DNA of 50,170 nt from an uncultured Eubacteriales bacterium (GCA_902790495.1 CADASK010000011.1:1-50170), one strand, 5' to 3'. Positions 27,229-36,911 are shown, numbered from the stretch's first letter. Notes: generated by a model not told the origin, from the sequence alone. Made by a program: numbers and translations.

Positions 27229-27268
27229 AAAAGGCGCTGAACCGTTCAAGCGGTTCAGCGCCTTTGTT
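27229..27268. terminator. Bidirectional terminator between LRR and GH3 genes
   Basis: AAAGGCGCTGAACCG pairs perfectly with CGGTTCAGCGCCTTT around TTCAAG. A-rich and T-rich flanks serve both the rightward LRR gene and the leftward GH3 gene, which ends at 27286. Confidence 0.92.
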
Positions 27269-27285
27269 ATGTACAAAACCCGATA

Positions 27286-29550
27286 TCACTTTGCATTCAG
27301 CGCGGCGACGATGCCGTCCAGCTGATCCAGGCCCATGGGGCCAAAGGACATCAGCGACCGCAGCGGCATGTAGCCGATCATCGCCTTGGTCATCTCGTCG
27401 CTCACCGCCTCGGACGCGGCCTCGCTGTTCTCGCCGCCGCCGAAGGTCTGGGCCAGCTGATCCATCAGGGGCTTGATGGCCTGCATCGCCTTCGGGTCAT
27501 CCATGATGTCCAGGATGATGCTGTCGGGCGTGTAGCAGCGCGGCAGCTCCACGGTGCTCTCCACGGTCACGGGGGCGGAGAGGATCACCTCGTGGGCGTT
27601 GCGGCAGATCTCGATGTCGAACACGCCGGTCTCCACGTGCCAGTCGTGGATCTGCGTGTTCCAGTAGGCGAAGGAGCGCTTGTCCAGGGTGAACTGCACG
27701 GTCTTGGTCTCGCCGGGCTGCAGCTCCACCTTGTCAAAGCCCTTCAGCTCGCGGATGGGGCGGAAAACCTTGCTCTCGCGGTCGTGCACGTAGAGCTGCA
27801 CAACCTCCTTGCCCGCCACCTTGCCGGTGTTGGTCACGTCCACGCACACGGCCAGGGTGTCGGTGTCCTTCACGCACTCCGCGCCCAGGCGCAGGTTGCT
27901 GTAGCTGAAGGTGGTGTAGCTCAGGCCGTAGCCGAAGGGGAAGAGCACGGGCTGCTTCTTCGTCTCGTACCAGCGGTAGCCCACATAGATGCCCTCGGTG
28001 TAGATGGCGGTGTTGCCCTCGCCGCCGTAGGTCAGGTAGCAGGGGGTGTCCTCCAGGCGGATGGGCATGGTCTCGGGCAGGCGGGCGCTGGGGTTGACCT
28101 CGCCGTAGAGCACGGCCTTGTTGGCATTGCCCACGTTCTGGCCGGCCAGGTAGCCCTCGATGAGGCCCTTCACGCAGCCGATCCAGGGCATCTCCACGGG
28201 AGAGCCGTTGTAGAGCAGCACGATGACGTTGGGGTTCACGGCGGCAATCTTCTCGATCAGCGCGTTCTGGTTGGCGGGCATGCGCATATGGGTGCGGTCA
28301 TAGCCCTCGCTCTCGAAGCTGTCCGGCAGGCCGGCCACGACGACCACCTTGTCCGCGGCCTTCGCGGCGGCGACGGCCTCAGCCTCCAGGACCTCGTCCA
28401 CGGCCTCGCCCGCGATGGTGTAGCCCTGGGCGTAGCAGACGTTGGCGTTGTCCGCCAGGGCGTCCTTCAGGGAGGTCACCTTGAAGCTGTTGATGTGGGA
28501 GGAACCGCCGCCCTGGAAGCGGGGCTTCGCGGCGAACTCGCCGATCAGCGCGACCTTCTCTTCCTTCTTCAGCGGCAGGATGCCGTCCTCATTCTTGAGC
28601 AGCACCAGGCAGTCCGCGGCCAGCTTCGCCGCCAGCTCGTGGTCGGCCTCCATGTCCCAGGGAGTCTCGGGCTTGGCGTTGTCCCAGTACTTCTGGTGGA
28701 TGGTCAGCATGCGCTCCACGCACAGGTCGACGTCCTTCTCGTCCAGCTTGCCGTCCAGCACGGCCTGCATCACCAGCTTGTCGCGCTGGCCGCCGCTGGC
28801 GGGCATCTCCAGGTCGAGACCGGCGTGCACGCCCTTGACGCGGTCGCTCACCGCGCCCCAGTCGCTCATCACATAGCCCTCGTAGCCCCACTCGTCGCGC
28901 AGCAGGTCGTTGAGCAGCCAGCGGTTCTGGGAGGCGTACTCGCCGTTGACCTTGTTGTAGGAGCACATAAAGGTCCAGGCCTTGCCCTTCTTGGCGGCGG
29001 CCTCGAAGGCGGGCAGGTAGATCTCGCGCAGGGTGCGCTCGTCGATCACGCTGTCCGAGGACATGCGGCGGTGCTCCTGGTCGTTGGCGGCGAAGTGCTT
29101 CACGCTGGTGCCGATGTTCTTCGACTGGGTGCCCTGGATCAGGGAGGTGGCCATCTCTCCGGCGAGGTAGGGATCCTCGCTCATGTACTCGAAGTTGCGG
29201 CCGCACAGCGGGCTGCGCTTGATGTTGATGGCGGGGCCCAGGTTCACGGCCACCTGCTCATGCTGGCACTGGTCGCCCATGGCTTCGCCCAGGCGGCGCA
29301 CCACGCCGCGGTCAAAGCTGGCGGTGGTGGCGCAGGCGGCGGGGAAGCACACGGCCTTGATGCTGTCGTTGACGCCCAGGTGGTCGGCCTTGTCATCCTG
29401 CTTGCGCAGGCCGTGAGGGCCGTCGGACACCATCACGGACGGGATGCCCAGACGCTCGACGGGCTTGGTGTGCCAGAAGTCGAGACCGGAGAGGAGGGAG
29501 CACTTTTCCTCCAGGGTCATGGCGGCGACGAGTTCCTTGGGGGTACGCAT
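27286..29550 (-). CDS. Glycoside hydrolase family 3 beta-glucosidase
   Basis: The 754-aa enzyme lacks a signal peptide, so it should act in the cytoplasm on imported oligosaccharides. The N-terminal TIM-barrel has VSDGPHGLRKQ, KHFAANDQEHRR and YEGYVMSDWGA near residue 229, where the Asp is the GH3 nucleophile. The second alpha/beta domain (VALIGEFAAKPRFQGGGSSH) and the C-terminal fibronectin-III-like domain (VDVTNTGKVAGKEVVQLYV) follow. After the usual end there is an extra tail of about 75 residues rich in Met, Ala and Glu (DDPKAMQAIKPLMDQLAQTFGG...). The start at 29550 has AGGAG upstream; a longer frame to 29616 has no such site. Beta-glucosidase or beta-xylosidase activity cannot be separated by eye. 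Confidence 0.94.
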   Translation of the reverse strand: MRTPKELVAAMTLEEKCSLLSGLDFWHTKPVERLGIPSVMVSDGPHGLRKQDDKADHLGVNDSIKAVCFPAACATTASFDRGVVRRLGEAMGDQCQHEQVAVNLGPAINIKRSPLCGRNFEYMSEDPYLAGEMATSLIQGTQSKNIGTSVKHFAANDQEHRRMSSDSVIDERTLREIYLPAFEAAAKKGKAWTFMCSYNKVNGEYASQNRWLLNDLLRDEWGYEGYVMSDWGAVSDRVKGVHAGLDLEMPASGGQRDKLVMQAVLDGKLDEKDVDLCVERMLTIHQKYWDNAKPETPWDMEADHELAAKLAADCLVLLKNEDGILPLKKEEKVALIGEFAAKPRFQGGGSSHINSFKVTSLKDALADNANVCYAQGYTIAGEAVDEVLEAEAVAAAKAADKVVVVAGLPDSFESEGYDRTHMRMPANQNALIEKIAAVNPNVIVLLYNGSPVEMPWIGCVKGLIEGYLAGQNVGNANKAVLYGEVNPSARLPETMPIRLEDTPCYLTYGGEGNTAIYTEGIYVGYRWYETKKQPVLFPFGYGLSYTTFSYSNLRLGAECVKDTDTLAVCVDVTNTGKVAGKEVVQLYVHDRESKVFRPIRELKGFDKVELQPGETKTVQFTLDKRSFAYWNTQIHDWHVETGVFDIEICRNAHEVILSAPVTVESTVELPRCYTPDSIILDIMDDPKAMQAIKPLMDQLAQTFGGGENSEAASEAVSDEMTKAMIGYMPLRSLMSFGPMGLDQLDGIVAALNAK

Positions 29551-29630
29551 GGGAAACCACTCCTTTTTTACACTTTTCTGGGATTTTCCAGGGAATCCGG
29601 TCGATAATTGGCGCAAAAGAGACAGGGGGT

Positions 29631-29659
29631 ATTCTATCAGGAATAGAAACTTCTGTCAA
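29631..29659 (-). promoter_or_regulatory. Promoter of GH3 gene
   Basis: Minus strand TTGACA (29654-29659), 17 bp, TAGAAT (29631-29636), sitting in the 113 bp between the kinase-like gene and the GH3 start. The GH3 gene is therefore transcribed on its own. Confidence 0.85.
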
Positions 29660-29663
29660 TCCA

Positions 29664-30281
29664 TTACATGCTGTCCAGATACGCCTTCACCACATGAATG
29701 CACTTATCCCAGCTCATGCGGGAGGAATCAATGCACAGATCGTAGTCGTCCGCGCACTGCCAGTCGCGGCCCGTGAAGTGCCGGTAGTACTCCGCGCGCT
29801 TCTTGTCGATCTCATGGATGCGGCGCTCGGCCTCGTCGCGGTCGAGGCTGAACATGTTCATCACGGTGCGGATGCAGGTCTGCTCCGGCGCGTGGACGTA
29901 GACCTTCAGCACGTTCGGCCGGTCGCGCAGGATGTAGTTGCCGCAGCGGCCCACGATGATGCAGTTCTCCTTCGCCGCCAGGTCGCGGATCACCTTCGCC
30001 TGGTAGCGGAAGAGGTTCTCGTTGGAGGTAAAGTCATTGCTGCTGGGCGGGATGATGTCGCCGTCCAGCGCGTTGTGGGACACGCGGGTGAAGAGGGACT
30101 TTTTCGCGATCTCGTCCGCCTGGGCGAACAGCTGCTCGCTGATGCCGCTCTCGTCCGCCGCGATCTGGAGCAGCTCGAGGTCATAGTAATGCCAGCCGAG
30201 CTCCTCCGCCCACATCTTGCCCATGGTTCTGCCGCCGCTGCCGTAGCCGCGCGCGATGGTGATGACACGATTGTCTGCCAT
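29664..30281 (-). CDS. Cytidylate kinase-like family protein
   Basis: The 205-aa P-loop protein begins VITIARGYGSGGRTMGKMWAEELGWHYYDLELL. The GYGSGGRTMGK phosphate-binding loop and the following YYD match the cytidylate-kinase-like family, which is separate from the housekeeping Cmk. A lid-like region (IIVGRCGNYILRDRPNVLKVYVHA, about 108-131) and RAEYYRHFTGRDWQCADDYDLCIDSSRM (about 165-192) follow. The cellular substrate of this branch is not known. It has its own promoter and a ribosome site AAGGAGG seven bases before ATG. Confidence 0.9.
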   Translation of the reverse strand: MADNRVITIARGYGSGGRTMGKMWAEELGWHYYDLELLQIAADESGISEQLFAQADEIAKKSLFTRVSHNALDGDIIPPSSNDFTSNENLFRYQAKVIRDLAAKENCIIVGRCGNYILRDRPNVLKVYVHAPEQTCIRTVMNMFSLDRDEAERRIHEIDKKRAEYYRHFTGRDWQCADDYDLCIDSSRMSWDKCIHVVKAYLDSM

Positions 30282-30326
30282 AGTATCGCCTCCTTATAAG
30301 GCTCCTGATTTGTCCATCCTGTCCTT

Positions 30327-30355
30327 ATTATACCCACAATACAACAAAAGCGCAA
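30327..30355 (-). promoter_or_regulatory. Promoter of cytidylate-kinase-like gene
   Basis: Minus strand TTGCGC (30350-30355), 17 bp, TATAAT (30327-30332), 46 bp upstream of ATG. Confidence 0.85.
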
Positions 30356-30460
30356 GGCGTGCGCCGGGGAAATGCGCATTTTCTTTGCCGGCGTTTTAGG
30401 TCGGCAGAAAGGAGTGGCCCGCCGTCCGCCTCCAAAAAGACGAATATTTCCGATGAACTA

Positions 30461-30489
30461 TTGACAACGGGAGTCAACTGTGGTTTAAT
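30461..30489 (+). promoter_or_regulatory. Promoter of XRE-cupin regulator and pot operon
   Basis: TTGACA (30461-30466), 17 bp, TTTAAT (30484-30489). The predicted start point is near 30496, just before the first operator-like dyad. Confidence 0.85.
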
Positions 30490-30504
30490 TCAGCTTGCCA
30501 AAAA

Positions 30505-30556
30505 GTTTAGTGATTCTAAACGTCCTGGCAAACATCCGGTTTAGTAAAGCTAAACC
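30505..30556. promoter_or_regulatory. Two operator-like dyads GTTTAG-N5-CTAAAC
   Basis: GTTTAG-TGATT-CTAAAC (30505-30521) and GGTTTAG-TAAAG-CTAAACC (30538-30556) are perfect inverted repeats with the same half-site. They lie in the leader between promoter and regulator gene. A related half site GTTTAA overlaps the -10. This is the pattern expected of autoregulation by the XRE-cupin protein. Confidence 0.8.
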
Positions 30557-30578
30557 GCCGGAAGGGGGCGAAAAACCG

Positions 30579-31121
30579 ATGGATATCGGCAACAAGCTCA
30601 AGCGGCTGCGCCTCACGCGCGGCCTGACCCAGGAGGAGATGGCGGACCGGTGTGAGCTGACCAAGGGCTTCATCTCCCAGGTGGAGCGCAACCAGGCCTC
30701 CCCCTCCATCGCGACCCTGACCGACATGCTGGAATGCCTCGGCGTGACGCTGGCGGATTTCTTCTCCGAGCGCGGGGAGGAAAAGCGCGTCTTCACCCCG
30801 GACGAGATGTTCGTCAAGGAGGACGCCGAAACCCTGCGCGGCATGGTGACCTGGCTGGTGCCCGACGCGCAGAAGAACCAGATGGAGCCGATCCTGGTGG
30901 AGCTGGGCGAGGGCGGCCAGACCTGGCCGATGCCCCCCGGCGAGCATGAGGAGTTCGGCTACGTGCTCTCCGGCAGCGTGTACCTGATCACCGGCACCAC
31001 GAGGGAGAAGGTGAAGGCAGGCTGCAGCTTCTGCCTGCACCCGCGGGAGGAGCACTTCCTGCGCAACGCCGGCAAGACGAAAGCCCGCGTTCTGTGGGTT
31101 TCCAATCCCCCAAGCTTCTGA
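30579..31121 (+). CDS. XRE-family regulator with C-terminal cupin domain
   Basis: The 180-aa DNA-binding regulator has an N-terminal helix-turn-helix (residues 1-60, IGNKLKRLRLTRGLTQEEMADRCELTKGFISQVERNQASPS) and a C-terminal cupin_2 domain (about 105-175, GEHEEFGYVLSGSVYLITG...CSFCLHPREEHFLRN) that would sense a small ligand. Regulators of this layout commonly control polyamine uptake or breakdown (PuuR-like), and potABCD follow directly. The ATG at 30579 follows GGGGG by nine bases; a TTG 28 codons upstream lies across the operator dyads and is rejected. The stop codon runs straight into a palindromic element. Confidence 0.92.
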   Translation: MDIGNKLKRLRLTRGLTQEEMADRCELTKGFISQVERNQASPSIATLTDMLECLGVTLADFFSERGEEKRVFTPDEMFVKEDAETLRGMVTWLVPDAQKNQMEPILVELGEGGQTWPMPPGEHEEFGYVLSGSVYLITGTTREKVKAGCSFCLHPREEHFLRNAGKTKARVLWVSNPPSF

Positions 31122-31180
31122 GATTTCGCCGCCTGCGGGCGGCGACCAGAGGCTTTCCGATCGCCTCTGGACTCTTCGGG
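31121..31180 (+). repeat. Palindromic element E7, abutting a stop codon
   Basis: CGCCGCC (31127-31133)-TGCG-GGCGGCG, then CCAGAGGC (31146-31153), TTTCCGATC, GCCTCTGG (31163-31170). It is almost identical to E2. It is reversed relative to most copies and starts exactly at the TGA of the regulator (TGAGATTTCG). Confidence 0.85.
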
Positions 31181-31245
31181 CCGCACCTTCCTCATGAGCT
31201 GCCATCAACTCACACCATCCCGATCCCGCGGAAGGAGACACCGCC

Positions 31246-32321
<1,076 letters not shown>

Positions 32322-32325
<4 letters not shown>

Positions 32326-33341
32326 CGAGCTTCCAAGTGCCCGGCTGGGGCTATGTCCTCATGGCGGTGGGCTTCGCGGCCTTCATCGCCCTGCTGATCG
32401 CCTACATCGTGGTCAACCGCGGCTTCAAGCGCCCCGTCTTCGCCTCGCCCTACGTGCTGTGGATCATCGTGTTCACGGTGATCCCCTGCCTGCTGGTGGC
32501 CTACTTCTCCTTTACCGACCCCGCGGGCAACTTCACCCTGGACAACTTCAAGTCCTTCTGGGACGCCAACTACAACACGCGCAAGGGCATCGACCCGGCG
32601 CTGCTGCAGCAGTACCAGGACATGGGTCTCTCCCTGGACGACCTGGGCCTGGGCCGCAACCCCATCAACATCGACACCCTGGTCTTCTCCCTGTGGATGG
32701 CCTTCCTGTGCACGGCGATCTGCCTGCTCTTGGGCTATCCCGCCGCCCACATCATGGCGGACCGCGAGTTCCGCCTCGGGCCGACGCTGGTGGTGCTCTT
32801 TGTGGTGCCCATGTGGATGAACTTCCTGCTGCGCACCATCGCCCTGATGAGCATCATGGAGGACGGAGGCCTGATCAACACCGTGCTCAACTGGCTCGGC
32901 TTCGGGCCGGCCAAGCTGCTCAACACCACCGCCGCCGTCCAGGTCGGCATGGTGTACAACTTCCTGCCCTTCATGGTTTTCCCCATCTACAACGTGCTCA
33001 ACAAGATGGACTACCAGCTCTCCGAGGCCGCGATGGATCTGGGCTGCAACAAGTGGAAGATCTTCTACAAGGTCACCCTGCCCCTGTCCATCCCCGGCGT
33101 GGTCAGCGGCATCACCATGGTGTTCATGCCGGCGGTCACCACCTTCTACATCTCCCGCCTGCTGGGCGGCGGCAAGGTGCAGCTCTTCGGCGACCTGATC
33201 GAGGCGAAGTTCCTCTCCACCTCCCTCAACGAGTGGAACGTGGGCTCCGCCCTCTCCCTGGTGATGATGGTGCTGATCCTGCTGAGCCTGGGCCTGCTGC
33301 AGAAGGCCGATCCCAAGGGTGAAGGAGGCGGCATCATATGA
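32322..33341 (+). CDS. potB: Polyamine ABC transporter permease PotB
   Basis: The 339-aa membrane subunit has six core membrane segments plus a long extra hydrophobic N-terminus ([21 protein letters not shown]) and a hydrophilic insert of about 50 residues (about 70-120) between the first and second core helices. The coupling loop [26 protein letters not shown] (about 230-255) carries the EAA motif that contacts PotA. It overlaps potA and potC by 4 bp at each end, so the whole set is translationally coupled. The extra N-terminal segment is longer than in Escherichia coli PotB but is common in Clostridia. Confidence 0.93.
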
Positions 33342-34105
33342 TGAAAGTGATCAAGCGCTTCTACCTGGCGCTGGTGCTGGCCTTCCTCTACGTGCCCATC
33401 GTGGTGCTGATCGTCCAGTCCTTCAACGCGGGCAAGAGCCGTGCCAAGTGGGAGGGCTTCTCCCTGCGCTGGTATGAGGAGCTCTTCCGCGACCCGGACA
33501 TCATCAAGTCCCTGCTCATCACGCTCTCCATCGCCCTGCTGGCCGCCCTGTTCGCCACCATCATCGGCACCCTGGCCGCCATCGGCATCCATGCGATGCG
33601 CAAGCGTCCCCAGAGCATCATGCTCACCCTGAACAATATTCCCATGACCATGCCGGACATCGTGACCGGTATCTCCCTGATGCTGCTGTTCATCTTCACC
33701 CAGGTGGAGCGCGGCTTTGTGACGATGCTGCTGGCCCACATCACCTTCGACATTCCCTATGTCATCCTCTCGGTGATGCCCAAGCTCCAGCAGATGAACA
33801 AGCACACCTACGAGGCCGCCCTCGATCTGGGCGCGACCCCGGGCTACGCCCTCTTCCACGTGATCCTGCCGGAGATCGTGCCGGGCGTGGTGACCGGCGC
33901 GATGCTGGCCTTCACCCTCTCCCTGGACGACTTCACCATCTCCTACTTCACCACCTCACCCCTGGTGCAGAACCTCTCCACCCTCATCTACTCCCAGGCT
34001 CGCAAGGGCATCAAGCCCACCATGAACGCCCTGTCGGCGCTGATGTTTATCGCCCTGCTGATCCTGCTCTTACTGGTCAACAAGCGCACCCGCGATGAAG
34101 AGTGA
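33338..34105 (+). CDS. potC: Polyamine ABC transporter permease PotC
   Basis: The 255-aa partner of PotB has about six membrane segments, starting with FYLALVLAFLYVPIVVLIVQSF. The EAA loop YEAALDLGATPGYALFHVILPEIVPG (about 165-190) is intact. LSLDDFTISYFTT (about 200-212) is a strongly conserved PotC segment. ATG ATG codons at 33338 and 33341 are both possible starts; the ribosome site GGAGG is inside potB. It is followed by potD after 27 bp. Confidence 0.94.
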   Translation: MMKVIKRFYLALVLAFLYVPIVVLIVQSFNAGKSRAKWEGFSLRWYEELFRDPDIIKSLLITLSIALLAALFATIIGTLAAIGIHAMRKRPQSIMLTLNNIPMTMPDIVTGISLMLLFIFTQVERGFVTMLLAHITFDIPYVILSVMPKLQQMNKHTYEAALDLGATPGYALFHVILPEIVPGVVTGAMLAFTLSLDDFTISYFTTSPLVQNLSTLIYSQARKGIKPTMNALSALMFIALLILLLLVNKRTRDEE

Positions 34106-34132
34106 CGCTTGGACATAAAGGAGGTACATCCC

Positions 34133-35176
34133 ATGAAAAAGCTGCTTGCCCTGCTCACGCTCCTCACCCTGCTGGCCGCCGTGATGCCCCTCGGCGCCCT
34201 GGCCGCCGACGAGGTGGTCAACGTCTACAACTGGTATGACTATATGGACGAGTCCGTCTTCGAGCAGTTCGAGGAGGAGACCGGCATCCACGTGAACAAG
34301 ATGTACTTCACCACCAACGAGGACATGATGGTGCAGGTGCGCGTCAGCCCCGGCGCCTACGATCTGGTCTTCCCCTCCGATTACTGCGTGGAGCGCATGA
34401 TCTCCGAGGGCATGCTGGCCGAGATCAACATGGACAACATCCCCAACTTCGTCAACGTCGAGCCGAGCCTGCGCAACGCGGACTATGACCCCGAGCAGAA
34501 GTACTCCGTGCCCTTCATGTGGGGCACCGTGGGCATCCTCTACAACACCACCATGGTGGATGATCCCGTGGATTCCTGGTCCATCCTGTGGAACGAGAAG
34601 TACGCGGACAGCATCTTCATGCTGGACTCCATCCGCGACACCCTGGGCATCACCCTGAAGTACCTGGGCTACTCCATGAACAGCCGCGACCTGCTCCAGC
34701 TCAACGAGGCCGCCAACAAGCTGATCGAGCAGAAGCCCATCGTCAAGGCCTACTACGTCGACGAGACCAAGGACAAGATGGTGGCCGGTGAGGCCGCCCT
34801 GGCCGTGGTGTACTCCGGCGACGCCCTGTACTCCATGGAGCTGAACGAGGATCTGGCCTACTCCGTGCCCAAGGAGGGCTCCAACATCTGGATCGACCCG
34901 ATGGTGATTCCCGCCACCGCGAAGAACAAGGAGAACGCCGAGAAGCTGATCGACTTCCTCTGCCGCCCCGACATCGCCCAGAAGAACTGCGAGTACATCT
35001 GGTACTCCTCCCCCAACGCCGCGGCCATCGAGCTGATGGGCGAGGACTACACCGAGAACCCCACCATCAATCCCCCGCAGGACGTCATCGACCGCTGCGA
35101 GTTCTTCCACGACATCCCCGACGACTTCCTCTCCGTGTACAACTCCTTCTGGACCAAGGTCAAGAACGCGAAGTAA
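34133..35176 (+). CDS. potD: Spermidine/putrescine-binding protein PotD
   Basis: The 347-aa secreted binding protein delivers polyamine to PotBC. The signal peptide is MKKLLALLTLLTLLAAVMPLGALAAD and lacks a lipobox. The mature protein begins EVVNVYNWYDYMDESVFEQFEEETGI, a PotD hallmark with the Trp and Tyr of the polyamine pocket. Conserved acidic ligand residues lie in YDLVFPSDYCVERM and in MWGTVGILYN. The ATG at 34133 follows AAGGAGG by eight to nine bases. It is the last gene of the pot set; element E8 follows 37 bp later and no classical terminator is seen. Confidence 0.95.
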   Translation: MKKLLALLTLLTLLAAVMPLGALAADEVVNVYNWYDYMDESVFEQFEEETGIHVNKMYFTTNEDMMVQVRVSPGAYDLVFPSDYCVERMISEGMLAEINMDNIPNFVNVEPSLRNADYDPEQKYSVPFMWGTVGILYNTTMVDDPVDSWSILWNEKYADSIFMLDSIRDTLGITLKYLGYSMNSRDLLQLNEAANKLIEQKPIVKAYYVDETKDKMVAGEAALAVVYSGDALYSMELNEDLAYSVPKEGSNIWIDPMVIPATAKNKENAEKLIDFLCRPDIAQKNCEYIWYSSPNAAAIELMGEDYTENPTINPPQDVIDRCEFFHDIPDDFLSVYNSFWTKVKNAK

Positions 35177-35213
35177 GTCTATTGTATCTATAATAGCAAC
35201 CCTATCAGACGGC

Positions 35214-35277
35214 TGCGAAGGGGTGCAGGGGGCGATCGCAAAGCCCCCTGCCCGCGCCCGCAGGCGCGGAACCCCTG
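35214..35277 (-). repeat. Palindromic element E8
   Basis: CAGGGGGC (35226-35233), GATCGCAAA, GCCCCCTG (35243-35250), then CCGCGCC-CGCA-GGCGCGG (35252-35269), closed by GGGGT/ACCCC. It lies 37 bp after potD in the usual orientation. Confidence 0.88.
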
Positions 35278-35301
35278 CCCCCAAGAAAGGAAGTTCATCC
35301 C

Positions 35302-35928
35302 ATGAAAGTCCTCATGATTAACGGAAGCCCCCACGCCAAGGGCTGCACCTGGCGCGCCCTCTCCGAGATGCAAGCCACCTTCGCCGAGCTGGGCATCGAG
35401 GCTGAAATCCTGCACATCGGCGCCAAGGATATCCGCGGCTGCATCGCCTGCCGCCGCTGCTCGACCCTCGGCAAGTGCGTCTTTGACGACGTCGTGAACG
35501 AGGCCGCGGAGAAATTCCGCGAGGCGGACGGCCTGGTGGTCGGCTCCCCCGTCTACTACGCCAGCGCCAACGGCACGCTGATCTCCTTTATGGACCGCCT
35601 GTTCTACAGCGCCAACGTGGACAAGCGCATGAAGGTCGGCGCGGCGGTGGTCTCCGCCCGCCGCGGCGGCAACACCGCCACCTTCGACGAGCTGAACAAG
35701 TACTTCACCATCAGCGAGATGCCCGTCGCCACCTCCCAGTACTGGAACCAGGTGCACGGCTTCACGGCGGAGGATGTGGAGAAGGACGCCGAGGGGCTGC
35801 AGGTGATGCGCGTGCTGGCACGGAACATGGCCTTCCTGATGAAGGCCATTCAGCTGGGCAAGGAGCAGTTCGGCCTGCCCGAGCGCGAGGAAAAGCACTG
35901 CTTCACCAGCTTCCCGGATGGGCTTTGA
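35302..35928 (+). CDS. Flavodoxin-fold NAD(P)H-dependent oxidoreductase
   Basis: The 208-aa protein has the flavodoxin-like fold of NADPH-dependent FMN reductases. MKVLMINGSPHAKGCTWRALSEM (1-23) contains the FMN phosphate loop GSPHAKGCT. IRGCIACRRCSTLGKCVFDD (about 44-63) is the Cys-rich CxxCxxxGKC segment seen in iron-sulfur flavoprotein-like relatives. VVGSPVYYASANGTLISFMDRL (about 79-100) binds flavin. The substrate is unknown. It may be co-transcribed with pot genes, since no promoter is clear between them, but a repeat element separates them. Start: AAAGGAAG ten bases before ATG. Confidence 0.9.
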   Translation: MKVLMINGSPHAKGCTWRALSEMQATFAELGIEAEILHIGAKDIRGCIACRRCSTLGKCVFDDVVNEAAEKFREADGLVVGSPVYYASANGTLISFMDRLFYSANVDKRMKVGAAVVSARRGGNTATFDELNKYFTISEMPVATSQYWNQVHGFTAEDVEKDAEGLQVMRVLARNMAFLMKAIQLGKEQFGLPEREEKHCFTSFPDGL

Positions 35929-35976
35929 GACCAACCTCCCCCTTTTCTTCAAGAAACAATTCTATCACGACTGCAG

Positions 35977-36040
35977 GCGAAGGGTTGTCAGGGGCGACCG
36001 CAAAGCCCCTGACCCGCGCCCGCAGGCGCGGAACCCTTGC
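35977..36040 (-). repeat. Palindromic element E9
   Basis: GTCAGGGGC (35987-35995), GACCGCAAA, GCCCCTGAC (36005-36013), then CCGCGCC-CGCA-GGCGCGG (36014-36031). The closing stem AGGGTT (35981-35986) pairs with AACCCT (36032-36037), so the whole unit can fold as a three-way junction. Confidence 0.88.
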
Positions 36041-36047
36041 GGTCACA

Positions 36048-36090
36048 TAGAAAAAGCCGGAGTCTCATGATAAGGCTCCAGCTTTTTCTA
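36048..36090. terminator. Bidirectional terminator between reductase and trmB
   Basis: TAGAAAAAGC-C-GGAG and CTCC-A-GCTTTTTCTA pair with one mismatch, with T runs on either strand. It serves the reductase gene from the left and trmB from the right. Confidence 0.85.
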
Positions 36091-36101
36091 TGGCTATAAA
36101 A

Positions 36102-36166
36102 GAGATTTCGCCGCCTGCGGGCGGCGACCCGGGGGCTTTGCGATCGCCCCCGGGACCCCTTCGCAG
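36102..36166 (+). repeat. Palindromic element E10
   Basis: CGCCGCC (36109-36115)-TGCG-GGCGGCG, then CCCGGGGGC (36128-36136), TTTGCGATC, GCCCCCGGG (36146-36154). It lies 41 bp downstream of the trmB stop and antisense to trmB. Confidence 0.88.
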
Positions 36167-36206
36167 CCTCCATACATTTGATTCTATCCAAGAGGAAGAG
36201 AAGCGG

Positions 36207-36911
36207 TTAAGCTTCCTCCTCCATCTTCCATCGGGTGGGATCAAAGTCGATCTCCTCCGCGTTCCGGCGGAAGATGCCAAACTTAATCGGCACACCTTGG
36301 GCCGTGTACATGCGCTCATGCTCGCTGACGTAGTTGGGCTGAAAGCCGCTGGCGTGTAGGTCGCGCGTCAGGTAGGCCGTGTCGAACCCGCACAGCTCCA
36401 TGTAGACCAGGGTGTCGTCAAAGAGCGGATCGTCGTCGGTCTTGAACCAGATCTCGCCGCCCACGGGCAGGAACACGCGGTACTGCATCAGCTGCCGCGG
36501 GTGCGTCAGGCGGCGCTTGCGGTGGCGCGGCCTCGGCCACGGGTTGGAGAAGCTCAGGTGGATGCGGCGCACGCCGTCCTCCGGCGCGAAGTAGCTGCCC
36601 ACCTGGGCGGCGTCCGCGCGGGTCAGCACGATGTTGTCCACCGGCCTGTCCCCGTAGGCGCGCACGATGTTGCGCCGCGCCTCGCCCAGCACGTCCGGGG
36701 AGACGTCCAGGGCGACATAGCGCGTGCCGCGGTTATCGGCCGCCATCTGGGCGGTGGAGACGCCCTTGCCGCAGCCCAGCTCCACCTCCAGCGGCAGGGA
36801 CGGGTCGGCGAAGCGCTTCGCCCAATGGCCGCAGACGGCGGAGGGGTCGGGGACGAACCAGGGGCAGGCGTCCAGCTCCGGCCGGGCCCATTTCTTTTTG
36901 CGCATGTGCAT
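36207..36911 (-). CDS. trmB: tRNA (guanine-N7-)-methyltransferase TrmB
   Basis: TrmB methylates G46 in the variable loop of tRNAs using S-adenosylmethionine. The 234-aa protein has the SAM-binding motif VELGCGKGVSTAQMA (about 42-56), YVALDVSPDVLGEARRN (about 65-81), and the tRNA-binding signature HLSFSNPWPRPRHRKRRLTHPRQL (about 117-140). C-terminal THER-like residues appear as SEHERMYTAQG. ATG at 36911 follows AAGGAG by about nine bases. It is the last gene of a leftward set with ybaK and queH. Confidence 0.95.
   Translation of the reverse strand: MHMRKKKWARPELDACPWFVPDPSAVCGHWAKRFADPSLPLEVELGCGKGVSTAQMAADNRGTRYVALDVSPDVLGEARRNIVRAYGDRPVDNIVLTRADAAQVGSYFAPEDGVRRIHLSFSNPWPRPRHRKRRLTHPRQLMQYRVFLPVGGEIWFKTDDDPLFDDTLVYMELCGFDTAYLTRDLHASGFQPNYVSEHERMYTAQGVPIKFGIFRRNAEEIDFDPTRWKMEEEA

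Noticed and set aside
30495-30578. N-terminal extension of the XRE-cupin regulator from TTG
   Set aside because: The extension spans both operator-like dyads and has no ribosome site; the helix-turn-helix starts normally at 30579.
30300-30580. Riboswitch in the leader of the pot operon
   Set aside because: The leader is short and is explained by two perfect protein-type dyads; no known aptamer core was recognised.
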